A stretch of 64,000 bases of DNA. Source: CAJXMH01 sp964001305 (GTDB taxonomy: Bacteria; Bacteroidota; Bacteroidia; Flavobacteriales_E; Vicingaceae). Of this stretch, positions 14,167 to 22,419 are shown in pieces. The notes beneath the pieces are model-generated. The model was not told the DNA's origin and did no database searches. It was given only the letters and a program-made list of their open reading frames with translations. How positions within the stretch are numbered: position 1 is the stretch's first letter; every line of letters starts with the position of its first letter. The stretch spans positions 77,235 through 141,234 of the forward strand of contig CAXFAI010000001.1 in the NCBI GenBank assembly GCA_964001305.1. Reading direction: 5' to 3'. Both the position numbers and the translations under genes were made by a program.

Positions 14167-14820
14167 ATGCTAAGCTTAACTGAAGAAAATTATTTGAAAA
14201 GCATTTTTGTGCTCAATCAAGAAAGGGCAGAAAGTGCCACTACTAATGCCATTGCTGAAAAGTTGAACACCAAAGCTTCTTCAGTTACAGACATGTTAAA
14301 ACGCCTTTTAAAGAAAGAGCTCATTCATTATAAAAAATACCAAGCCGTAAAACTCACAAACACAGGTAAAGAAATAGCTATTTCTATTCTAAGAAAACAT
14401 CGATTATGGGAGTTTTTCTTGGTAGAAAAGCTCCAATTTAAATGGGATGAAGTACATGAAGTGGCGGAGCAATTAGAGCATATTCATTCTAAAAAACTAA
14501 CCAATCAATTAGATGCGTTTTTAGGTCATCCAAAGTTTGATCCTCACGGAGATCCAATCCCTGATAAGAATGGACAGTTTCCCATGAAATTGAATAAAAC
14601 CTTAAGCATGGCGAAAGAGTCAGAAGCATTAGTTGTTATAGGGGTAAAAGATCATAGTTCAGAGTTTTTTAACTATTTGGAAAGATTAAACATTGAGTTG
14701 GGAACTAAACTTACTATTGAACTTATCAATGAATTTGATGCCTCTATGGAAATCAAAATCAACAATAAATCTTCTGCTACGATTTCTCATGAAGTGGCTC
14801 AAAATTTATATGTAAAATGA
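14167..14820 (+). CDS. DtxR/MntR-family metal-dependent regulator, second copy
   Basis: A 217-residue regulator with the same three-part layout as the 2510-3160 protein: winged helix (1-62, KASSVTDMLKRLLKKELIHY), dimerisation/metal domain (HRLWEFFLVEKLQFKWDEV, EQLEHIHSKKL, KFDPHGDPIPD) and an SH3/FeoA-like C-terminus. It is the first gene of the importer operon, and its TGA overlaps the start of the lipoprotein gene (ATGA). It should repress this operon through the palindrome at 14101-14126 when Mn2+, Fe2+ or Zn2+ is abundant. The metal specificity is not decidable here. Confidence 0.92.
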   Translation: MLSLTEENYLKSIFVLNQERAESATTNAIAEKLNTKASSVTDMLKRLLKKELIHYKKYQAVKLTNTGKEIAISILRKHRLWEFFLVEKLQFKWDEVHEVAEQLEHIHSKKLTNQLDAFLGHPKFDPHGDPIPDKNGQFPMKLNKTLSMAKESEALVVIGVKDHSSEFFNYLERLNIELGTKLTIELINEFDASMEIKINNKSSATISHEVAQNLYVK

Positions 14821-15731
14821 AAATCAAGCTACTTCCCCTACTCTTAGGTTTATTGTTTTTATTGGCTTGCCAAGAAAAACCAAAACAAGCCAATAAAAGG
14901 CTTTCCATAGTTTGCACAACTGGTATGTTGGGCGATGCAGTAAAAAATATTGTCGGCAAACAAGCGGATGTAGTTACCCTAATGGGCCCTGGTGTTGATC
15001 CGCATTTGTATAAAGCCACTCAAGGTGATTTAAAAAAGTTAAGTGATGCCGTTGTTATCGTTTACAATGGCTTACACTTGGAAGGGAAAATGGGTGAAAT
15101 TTTCGAGAAATTAAAGAACAGAAAAACCATTTTAGTCGCTGCAGATGGGGTTTCTAAAGAAGAACTGATTAATTCAACTGATTTCCAAGGAGCCTATGAT
15201 CCTCACCTTTGGTTTGATGTTGAGCTTTGGAGTAAAGTAGTAAGCTACTTAGGTAAAGAGCTAAGCAAGACTACTCCCTTAAATCAAGATAGCTTATCAA
15301 CAAATACGAATCATTATCTAGAAGAACTGAATAAATTAGATAAATGGGTGATTCAAGAACTGACACAAATCGATTCATCGAAGAGAGTACTTATTACAGC
15401 TCATGATGCATTTGGCTATTTTGGAAAAGCTTACCAAATCGAGGTAAAGGGATTGCAAGGTATTTCTACACTATCTGAATACGGTCTGAGAGATGTAAGT
15501 CAATTGGTCAATTTTATTAGTGATCGAGCAATTCCTGCTGTTTTTGTAGAAAGCTCTGTCTCTGACCGTTCTTTAAAAGCAGTGGTTGAAGGCTGTAAAG
15601 CAAAAGGTCATGAAATTAAAATTGGTGGAACACTTTATAGCGATGCTATGGGAGAAAAAGGAACTGTAGAAGGAACTTACGTTGGTATGGTGAAATACAA
15701 TGTTAATACGATTGTAGAGGCATTGAAGTGA
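14817..15731 (+). CDS. Metal ABC importer substrate-binding lipoprotein (TroA/ZnuA type)
   Basis: A 304-residue cluster A-I solute-binding protein. The lipobox LLAC18 anchors it to the membrane. Metal ligands are H63 (VDPHLYKATQGD), H130 (YDPHLWFD), H196 (ITAHDAFGYF) and D276 (GGTLYSDAMG), the His3-Asp set of TroA/ZnuA. MntC/PsaA-type Mn proteins have Glu at the third place. The short loop after H63 and the absence of a His-rich insert argue against a classic ZnuA, and the spacing closely follows TroA (Mn/Zn/Fe). It delivers metal to the two permeases downstream. Confidence 0.92.
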   Translation: MKIKLLPLLLGLLFLLACQEKPKQANKRLSIVCTTGMLGDAVKNIVGKQADVVTLMGPGVDPHLYKATQGDLKKLSDAVVIVYNGLHLEGKMGEIFEKLKNRKTILVAADGVSKEELINSTDFQGAYDPHLWFDVELWSKVVSYLGKELSKTTPLNQDSLSTNTNHYLEELNKLDKWVIQELTQIDSSKRVLITAHDAFGYFGKAYQIEVKGLQGISTLSEYGLRDVSQLVNFISDRAIPAVFVESSVSDRSLKAVVEGCKAKGHEIKIGGTLYSDAMGEKGTVEGTYVGMVKYNVNTIVEALK

Positions 15732-15773
15732 AAAAGTTGAAGCGATGAAAAGATAAAGAGTATAAGAGTAGCT

Positions 15774-15820
15774 TGTCCGTTCGAGTGATCCCGAAACTTC
15801 GGGATAGTATCAAGAACAAC
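15774..15820. repeat. Possible dispersed palindromic repeat
   Basis: The 138-bp gap inside the importer operon contains ATCCCGAA-AC-TTCGGGAT (15788-15805), an 8-bp perfect inverted repeat, flanked by TTCGAGTG and GTATCAAGAACAAC. It resembles a degenerate copy of a short intergenic repeat (core TTTCGAG...GTATCGAGAA) that I recall as common in Bacteroidota genomes. It could act as an mRNA-stabilising or processing hairpin between the lipoprotein and ATPase genes. Only one copy is in the window. Confidence 0.5.
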
Positions 15821-15869
15821 AAGCGGCAAAATGAGCAAAATGTTACACCGAAAGAGGTGAAAAAGAAAT

Positions 15870-16649
15870 ATGAAAGAAAAAACGGCTATAGAAGCGCACA
15901 ATTTAACGGTAAGCTACAACCGCAGACCTATATTGTGGAATGTGGACTTTGAATTACCCACAGGACAAATCGTAGGAATTATTGGACCTAATGGTTCTGG
16001 CAAAACCACCCTTTTAAAGGCCTGTATGGATTTGGTTCCCAAGAGTAGCGGCTATGTAAAGATTTTTGATCAGGATTTAGATGATGTCCGTGAACGAATT
16101 AGCTATGTACCGCAAAGAGAATCTGTAGACTGGGATTTTCCTGCTTCGGTTATGGATGTGGTTTTAATGGGACGTTACCGTAAATCAAATTTGATGCAGC
16201 GGCTCAAAAAAAGTGAACGAGATATTGCAGCAGAGGCCTTAGAAAAAGTAAACATGCTTGAGTATAGCAATCGACAAATCAGTCAACTTAGTGGCGGTCA
16301 GCAACAAAGAGTGTTTATTGCTCGCTCTTTGGCTCAAGGGGCTGACTTATACATTATGGACGAACCCTTTGTTGGTGTAGATGCCGCAACAGAAGAAGCC
16401 ATCATGAATTTATTGACACAAATGAAGAATGAAGGCAAAACCGTAGTTGTGGTTCATCATGATTTACAAACCGCCAAAATGTATTTCGATTGGATTGTTT
16501 TATTAAATACACGACTTGTTGCCTCTGGACCAAAAGAAGAAATATTTAATGAAGAACTTTTACAAGAAGCGTATGGTGGTAAGTTAAATGTATTGAGTAA
16601 GGTAGGAGAATTAATTAAAGAAAAAGACTTCCCAGTTCGGGAAAAGTAA
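15870..16649 (+). CDS. Metal ABC importer ATPase
   Basis: A 259-residue cytoplasmic ATPase. Walker A is GPNGSGKTT at residues 39-47, Q-loop VPQRESVDW, signature LSGGQQQRV near residue 138, Walker B LYIMDEPF and H-loop VVHHDL. The WDFPASVMDVVLMGRY segment is typical of the Mn/Zn/Fe (MntA/ZnuC) branch. It powers uptake with the permeases at 16651 and 17946. The next gene starts 1 bp after its stop. The ATG at 15870 lies 138 bp past the lipoprotein gene, with a hairpin repeat between. Confidence 0.95.
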   Translation: MKEKTAIEAHNLTVSYNRRPILWNVDFELPTGQIVGIIGPNGSGKTTLLKACMDLVPKSSGYVKIFDQDLDDVRERISYVPQRESVDWDFPASVMDVVLMGRYRKSNLMQRLKKSERDIAAEALEKVNMLEYSNRQISQLSGGQQQRVFIARSLAQGADLYIMDEPFVGVDAATEEAIMNLLTQMKNEGKTVVVVHHDLQTAKMYFDWIVLLNTRLVASGPKEEIFNEELLQEAYGGKLNVLSKVGELIKEKDFPVREK

Positions 16650-16650
16650 A

Positions 16651-17946
16651 ATGGAAGAAACGCTAGACTTTTTCAGTTTTTCTGACCCTAACGTTCAGTT
16701 TGTAGTCATTGGAACCATGATTTTGGGCGCCACTGCTGCTATGGTTGGCACCTTTGCTTTTTTAAGAAAAAGGGCCTTAGTAGGTGATGCCATTGCTCAT
16801 TCTATTTTACCAGGTGTTTGCCTTTCCTTTATGATTTCTGGTTCCAAAAACCCATTGGGATTAATTGCAGGAGCTCTAATAACCGGTTGGCTGTCCTTGC
16901 TTTTAATTGATGCCATTAGTCGCACAACTAAACTTAAAAGTGATGCTGCCATAGGAATTGTTCTCTCGGTGTTTTTTGGGTTTGGTATACTATTGCTCAC
17001 TTCTATTCAACATTCGGGAAATGCCGCCCAATCTGGTTTAGATAAATTTTTGTTTGGGAAAGCCGCTTCCTTAACTCAAGATGACATATTTATTTTTAGT
17101 GGTATTGGACTAGGACTCATTCTTCTCGTGCTATTATTTTACAAAGAGTTTAAACTCATCTCCTTTAACCCCGACTTTGCCAAGGTAATAGGTTTGCCGG
17201 TTCGCTTTTTAGAATTCTTGCTTTCTACCATAACTGTTTTAGCAGTAGCCGTTGGCATACAGGCAGTTGGAGTGGTTTTAATGGCCGCTTTATTGATTAC
17301 TCCTGCTTCAGGAGCTCGATTTTGGACCAACCGTTTAGGCTATATGTTATTGATTGCAATTGCTTTTGGTGCTATATCTGCTTTTATGGGCTCTTACATC
17401 AGCTACATTGCCCCTTCCATGCCCACCGGCCCTTGGGTAGTTATGTGTCTTTCCATCTTGGCTATTGGTTCAATTTGGTTAGCTCCAAAGAGCGGAATGA
17501 TGGCTCGTTATAAAATTCATCGCGAAAACAAACAAAAAATACGTTCTGAAAATGTATTGAAATTGTTTTATCACTTAGGTGAAGTCAATCAGGATTTTGA
17601 AAGCGGTAGAAGTTTTGAAACTTTAAAGAACAGCAGGGAACTTACTGATCATGAATTAAACAAAGGCTTAGCTCAATTGAAAAAGAAAAATTATGTACGC
17701 AAAATGGCTGATCAATGGTACGTTACCCATACTGGACTTCAAGAATCTAAACGGATAATTCGACTTCACAGACTGTGGGAGATGTACTTAAATCAGCGTT
17801 TAAAACTACAACCCGACCATGTGCACAATGATGCAGAAGCCATAGAACATATCATTACTCCTGAAATTGAACGGCAGCTTGAAAAAGAATTAGCCTACCC
17901 CAAAATGGACCCTCACCAAAGTAAAATACCCTATAACGACAAATAA
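16651..17946 (+). CDS. Metal ABC permease fused to a DtxR-like repressor domain
   Basis: A 431-residue protein in two parts. Residues ~1-283 are an ABC-3 family permease with about eight membrane segments and the family motifs FLRKRALVGDAIAHSILPG and PASGARFWT. Residues ~290-431 are cytosolic and DtxR-like: a winged helix (ENVLKLFYHLGEVNQ, TDHELNKGLAQLKKKNYV) and a metal/dimerisation domain (IRLHRLWEMYLNQRL, DAEAIEHIITPEIER, YPKMDPHQSKIP). No SH3-like domain is present. The arrangement is that of chlamydial YtgCR, where the repressor half is released by proteolysis. Here it sits in an operon that already has a stand-alone DtxR. The stop overlaps the next ATG by 1 bp (TAATG). Confidence 0.92.
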   Translation: MEETLDFFSFSDPNVQFVVIGTMILGATAAMVGTFAFLRKRALVGDAIAHSILPGVCLSFMISGSKNPLGLIAGALITGWLSLLLIDAISRTTKLKSDAAIGIVLSVFFGFGILLLTSIQHSGNAAQSGLDKFLFGKAASLTQDDIFIFSGIGLGLILLVLLFYKEFKLISFNPDFAKVIGLPVRFLEFLLSTITVLAVAVGIQAVGVVLMAALLITPASGARFWTNRLGYMLLIAIAFGAISAFMGSYISYIAPSMPTGPWVVMCLSILAIGSIWLAPKSGMMARYKIHRENKQKIRSENVLKLFYHLGEVNQDFESGRSFETLKNSRELTDHELNKGLAQLKKKNYVRKMADQWYVTHTGLQESKRIIRLHRLWEMYLNQRLKLQPDHVHNDAEAIEHIITPEIERQLEKELAYPKMDPHQSKIPYNDK

Positions 17947-18812
17947 TGGATGCATTTTGGATCATACTGAGCGGTTCTTTAATCGCAGTTTCATGTGGGC
18001 TATTAGGTGCCTTTTTGGTATTGCGAAAAATGGCCATGGTAGGTGATGCCATTTCCCATGCTGTTTTACCTGGGATTGTCTTGGCTTATCTGTTTTCTTC
18101 ATCTAGAGAAACAATTCCCATGTTAATTGGAGCAGCAGTTTTAGGAGTGTTAACCACCATTATTATCGAGTTATTTTACAAACAAGCAAGGCTTCAAATA
18201 GATGCGTCTATTGGTATCACATTCACTTGGTTATTCGCGATAGGCATTATACTAATTTCTGTTTTTGCCGGTCAAGTTGATTTAGATCAAGACTGTGTTT
18301 TATATGGTGAAATAGCCTATGTTCCACTAGATTTATGGATATCAGAAGCGGGAATTAATTACGGTCCTCGAACCGTTTGGATTGCCTCTACCCTGCTCTT
18401 GCTAATTTTATTCTTTTTATGGCGCGGCTACAAAGGCTTGTTCATCACCACTTTTAATGAAGAATATGCCAAAGCCTTAGGAATTAATGTAGCCTTTTGG
18501 CATTATGCCTTAATGGGTTCTGTTTCTTTAACAACGGTTGTTTCCTTTGAATCAGTAGGTGCTATTTTAGTAGTTGCATTTTTAATTGTTCCACCTGCAA
18601 CTGCCTATTTAATTAGTAAAGATTTAAAACCATTGCTTTGGCTAAGTGCGCTTTTTGGTATTACTTCTGCCATTGGTGGATATTACTTGGCTCTTTTAAT
18701 CAATGGCTCTATTGCAGGAGCGATGGCAAGTATTGCAGGCTTGCAGTTTTTTGTGGTTTGGGGAATTTATTATTTAAACAAGAACAAGCAACTAAAACCA
18801 TTTAAAGACTAA
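17946..18812 (+). CDS. Metal ABC importer permease, second subunit
   Basis: A 288-residue ABC-3 family permease with about eight membrane helices. Motifs are VLRKMAMVGDAISHAVLPG, DASIGITFTWLFAIGI and VAFLIVPPATAYLIS. Unlike the preceding permease it has only a short polar C-terminal tail. The two permeases probably form a heterodimeric channel with two copies of the ATPase. Last gene of the importer operon: a 7-bp inverted repeat (18805-18811 with 18818-18824) spans its stop but lacks a T run. Confidence 0.93.
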   Translation: MDAFWIILSGSLIAVSCGLLGAFLVLRKMAMVGDAISHAVLPGIVLAYLFSSSRETIPMLIGAAVLGVLTTIIIELFYKQARLQIDASIGITFTWLFAIGIILISVFAGQVDLDQDCVLYGEIAYVPLDLWISEAGINYGPRTVWIASTLLLLILFFLWRGYKGLFITTFNEEYAKALGINVAFWHYALMGSVSLTTVVSFESVGAILVVAFLIVPPATAYLISKDLKPLLWLSALFGITSAIGGYYLALLINGSIAGAMASIAGLQFFVVWGIYYLNKNKQLKPFKD

Positions 18813-18873
18813 ATTTCTAGTCTTCTGAATTACACATACATTGAGTAGTTTTACCACTAAGAATTACTCAATT

Positions 18874-21800
18874 ATGAAAATACTACTGACATTAAACCTT
18901 GTTTGCATTTTCCTATTTGCAAATGCACAAAAATTCCACGTAAACGAAGACTTTAACCAAGCCACTTTACCAAGCGGTTGGACCAACACAGCTCTTAACG
19001 GAACACAAAATTGGAATTTTGGTTTAGATGGTGCTACTGTCCATATAAACAACCAAAACTTAGATGGCACTTCTTTTGCTTATTTTGATGACGATGCATA
19101 TGGGTCAAGTAGTAACAACAACCATGTTGAGCTAATAACACCAACTTTTAACAATCATAATAATACTTTAACCTTTCTAGAATTTGACTATAATTTTAGA
19201 TCATATTCTACCATTCCTGATACTTTTTTTGTAGAGGTTTTTGATGGAAGCCAATGGCAAGTAGTTTTTTCAAAAACAACGGATGATTGCGGTAGTTATA
19301 CTTCTAATAATTGTCGGAATAATTTTCCTCATGCTAAAATCAATATCAGCACATATAAAAACGCAAATTGCAAAGTTCGTTTCCGCTATTACGATGGTCA
19401 TAATTCAAATGACTGGGGCTGGTATGTTGGTATTGACAATGTTCAGATATACTCCCCTTTTAACAATGACCTTAGTGTAAAAAGAATCATATCTCTTGAA
19501 AGCAACTGTGGCTTGAGTAATACAGAAATGGTTGAAGTTGTTATTCAAAACAAGGGTGCTGATACAACTACAAGCTTTCCGCTTGCATTTGCTGTTAATG
19601 GAATTGAAATAGCTAACGAAACGGTGAATGCTAGCTTAGCCTATAAGGACACCTTAATCTATCAATTTAATACAACAGCCAATTTATCAATAGTTGGGCA
19701 ATATCAAGTTTCAGCCTACCCAAAGCTAACCAGCGATAGTAATATATACAATGACACCGCTATAGTAAGCATTCAAAATAATCCCTTTTATACTTTACCT
19801 TATTCAAATGATTTTGAAACTAGTATTCAAGATTGGACAGTTAGTGGAACCAATGCGTCTTGGCAAAAAGGAGTTCCGAATAGCATTATAATTGACACAG
19901 CTTTTTCCGGCATTCAAGCTTGGGTAACTAATTTAAATGGAAATTATAACAACAATGAATTTTCATACCTTACATCTCCCTGTTTTGACTTTAGCACTTT
20001 AATTTACGATCCATTAATTAGTTTTTATTTGAATTATGAAACTGAACTTTATTATGATTTTTCATGGATGGAATACTCCATTGATAATGGGTTAAGTTGG
20101 TTCAAAGTAATGGCTAACTCTTTAGCTAACAATTGGTATAATAATAAACTTTTAGATGTTTGGGAAGGAAACTCCAATGGATGGATCAAAGTAGAAAATA
20201 TTTTAACTGGATTTGCCGGTGAACCTTCTTTTAAACTTAGAATGGTACTAAAAAGTGATAATAATATTTTACGACAAGGAGTAGGATTTGATAATTTTAA
20301 AATTAAAGAACTTGACTCCATTAACCTTGGAATTGAAAGTAGTTTAAGTCCTGTTTTAAGCAATAACCCAAATTGCACTATTGGAAATGGAACTAACATT
20401 GTTGTAAATGTTAAAAACTTTGGGAAAGATGATACTTTGAACTTTAATTTTAACTACCAAGTAAATGGTGGAACTATTTTTAGTAGTAATCATAATATGA
20501 TTATAAATAGATTCGAAGAAGCTTTAATTGTAGCTGACTCAACTTATGACTTTGACCCAAATTTAAATTACCAGTTTAAATGCTGGCTAAGTGTTAATGG
20601 GGATGTTGACTTAAGTAATGATACATTAAGTGGAACAATTCAAAATACATCGGCAAGTTCAAGTTCAAACTCAATTCCTATTTATGAGGATTTTACTAGA
20701 TCAATTCCAGGTAGGGGTTCTAGTAACTTTGGTTCGCAACTTATCAGTAATTGGATTAATTATGGATCAACTGCCTCCAATGGCGTTGGTTGGCGCATCT
20801 CCAATGGCACCTATCATTCATCTGTAACTGCTCCTTTATCAGGCATGTACGGCAAAAACGGAAATTTTGCCTATCTCGAAGCTTCCTATGTTTCAAATGT
20901 GGGTACAAAAATTTACTTAGAAAGTCCGTGCCTTGCATTACAAAATGATACGAATTTAAAATTAACTTTTGGGTACCATAAATATGGGTTAAATATGGGC
21001 GATCTATTCATTGAGGTCTCAAGAAATAATGATCAATGGCAGGCAATTGACTCCATAAAAGGACAAACTCACAGCTTACATACAGCCCCATGGTTAAAAA
21101 GAATAATCTCTTTAAAGGATTATAGCGGACAATCGATAAAAATTCGATTTGTGGGAGTTTCAGCAGGATGTTGTGCAGGAGATATGGCAATTGATAATAT
21201 TCTTATTTCTGATACCAATTGGGTTGACCTTTCAATTGAAAGTCTTGAGAGTCAAAGCGGCTGTTACTTAAGTAATCAAGAGCAGGTGATAGTGAAAGTA
21301 AACAATTTTAGTGATTCAATCATTCCGCCAAATTCAGTTACTATGCACTATCAAATTGACAATCAAGCGGTAGTTTCTGAGTTGATTCCTGATACCATAA
21401 AAAAAGACAGCTCTTATTTATTTCGGTTTTCTCAAACTGCTGACTTAAGTCAATTCAATCGTAAGTATGATTTCCTAATTTATCACACATTTAATCAAGA
21501 TATGAGTCATATCAATGACTCACTTCTTTCCGAAGTACAAAACAACACGGGACTAATTAACCACACTGAAGAGTTTGAACAAAATATGGCTTATTGTCAA
21601 TCTCATTCCAGCAGTTATAATATTTTTCCTAACGGATGGAAGAGTAGGAGCTGGTATGTACAAAACGACACAGCTTGCAGATTTAATACTTCTTGTGGTG
21701 CAACTGAATCAGATTCTACAGGTCCAGCATTTGCAAAATCAGGTCATGGTTTTGCTTACTTTGAAAGTAGCGGTAGTGGTAATGGAGGATTAGAAACTAC

Positions 21801-22356
21801 ATGTTTTGACTTTACAAATCAATCGCAATTAATCTTAGAATTTTATTACCACAAATATGGAAGAAATATGGATAACTTAATTATTCAAGTTATAGATAGC
21901 GTTGGAAATAGAATCAGTGTTGATTCAATTATAGGACAAACTCATTTTAGTAATACTGACCCTTGGCTTAAAAAGACTGTTAATCTAAATCAGTTTAGCA
22001 ATCAAAAATTTAAACTCTCATTTTACGCAAGTAGAACTACCGGATACTATACGTCAGACATAGCCATTGATGATGTTAGAATCTTTAATCCATTAACGGT
22101 TTCCAATCTAGATTTTGAAAAAAGAGCAAACGAATTCACACTATATCCCAATCCCTCAAAGGGCCGGTACACGATTCAAAGTGAGAAAAGATTATCAGGT
22201 TTAAAATACCAAGTTTATAACTTTAAAGGACAATTGATTCAAGAAGGTATTTTGAAAAACCATAACAATCAAATTGACTTAAGCAACTCCCCTGCTGGAA
22301 TCTATTTCTTTCAAATAAATGAATTGGGAATTCGAGAAAAATTAATCAAATATTGA
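18874..22356 (+). CDS. Large T9SS-secreted multidomain protein A
   Basis: About 1160 residues. I choose ATG 18874 (MKILLTLNLVCIFLFANAQ, a clean signal peptide) over a TTG 33 bp upstream. It contains a series of MAM/choice-of-anchor J-like jelly-roll modules, each opening with a line like FNQATLPSGWTN, NDFETSIQDW or EDFTRSIPG and ending AIDN/GIDNV. CARDB-like modules (NDLSVKRIISLESNCGLSN, VNLSIES type) alternate with them. The C-terminal ~80 residues are a type A T9SS sorting domain (LYPNPSKGRY, YNFKGQLIQEG, LSNSPAGIYFFQI, EKLIKY). It is predicted to be exported and anchored on or released from the cell surface; adhesion or glycan binding is possible. It is a close paralogue of the protein at 25409. 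Confidence 0.85.
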   Translation: MKILLTLNLVCIFLFANAQKFHVNEDFNQATLPSGWTNTALNGTQNWNFGLDGATVHINNQNLDGTSFAYFDDDAYGSSSNNNHVELITPTFNNHNNTLTFLEFDYNFRSYSTIPDTFFVEVFDGSQWQVVFSKTTDDCGSYTSNNCRNNFPHAKINISTYKNANCKVRFRYYDGHNSNDWGWYVGIDNVQIYSPFNNDLSVKRIISLESNCGLSNTEMVEVVIQNKGADTTTSFPLAFAVNGIEIANETVNASLAYKDTLIYQFNTTANLSIVGQYQVSAYPKLTSDSNIYNDTAIVSIQNNPFYTLPYSNDFETSIQDWTVSGTNASWQKGVPNSIIIDTAFSGIQAWVTNLNGNYNNNEFSYLTSPCFDFSTLIYDPLISFYLNYETELYYDFSWMEYSIDNGLSWFKVMANSLANNWYNNKLLDVWEGNSNGWIKVENILTGFAGEPSFKLRMVLKSDNNILRQGVGFDNFKIKELDSINLGIESSLSPVLSNNPNCTIGNGTNIVVNVKNFGKDDTLNFNFNYQVNGGTIFSSNHNMIINRFEEALIVADSTYDFDPNLNYQFKCWLSVNGDVDLSNDTLSGTIQNTSASSSSNSIPIYEDFTRSIPGRGSSNFGSQLISNWINYGSTASNGVGWRISNGTYHSSVTAPLSGMYGKNGNFAYLEASYVSNVGTKIYLESPCLALQNDTNLKLTFGYHKYGLNMGDLFIEVSRNNDQWQAIDSIKGQTHSLHTAPWLKRIISLKDYSGQSIKIRFVGVSAGCCAGDMAIDNILISDTNWVDLSIESLESQSGCYLSNQEQVIVKVNNFSDSIIPPNSVTMHYQIDNQAVVSELIPDTIKKDSSYLFRFSQTADLSQFNRKYDFLIYHTFNQDMSHINDSLLSEVQNNTGLINHTEEFEQNMAYCQSHSSSYNIFPNGWKSRSWYVQNDTACRFNTSCGATESDSTGPAFAKSGHGFAYFESSGSGNGGLETTCFDFTNQSQLILEFYYHKYGRNMDNLIIQVIDSVGNRISVDSIIGQTHFSNTDPWLKKTVNLNQFSNQKFKLSFYASRTTGYYTSDIAIDDVRIFNPLTVSNLDFEKRANEFTLYPNPSKGRYTIQSEKRLSGLKYQVYNFKGQLIQEGILKNHNNQIDLSNSPAGIYFFQINELGIREKLIKY
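22225..22356 (+). repeat. T9SS sorting-domain coding repeat, copy 1
   Basis: The last 132 bp of protein A's gene. It matches copies at 25153-25284 and 28766-28897 in length and nearly in sequence; in the last 90 bp I count 4-7 differences between pairs. Confidence 0.85.
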
Positions 22357-22419
22357 TATTAACTAATAGAATAATATCCATCTTTACATCACTTACAAAT
22401 CATCCTTAATTATAGAACC

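Noticed and set aside
18841..18871. Inverted repeat TTGAGTA...TACTCAA before T9SS protein A as a regulator site
   Set aside because: Only 7-bp arms with a 17-bp spacer in AT-rich DNA; not repeated elsewhere in the window.
20052..20399. 115-codon minus-strand ORF inside T9SS protein A
   Set aside because: Antisense to a continuous multidomain secreted protein; no start context or motif.
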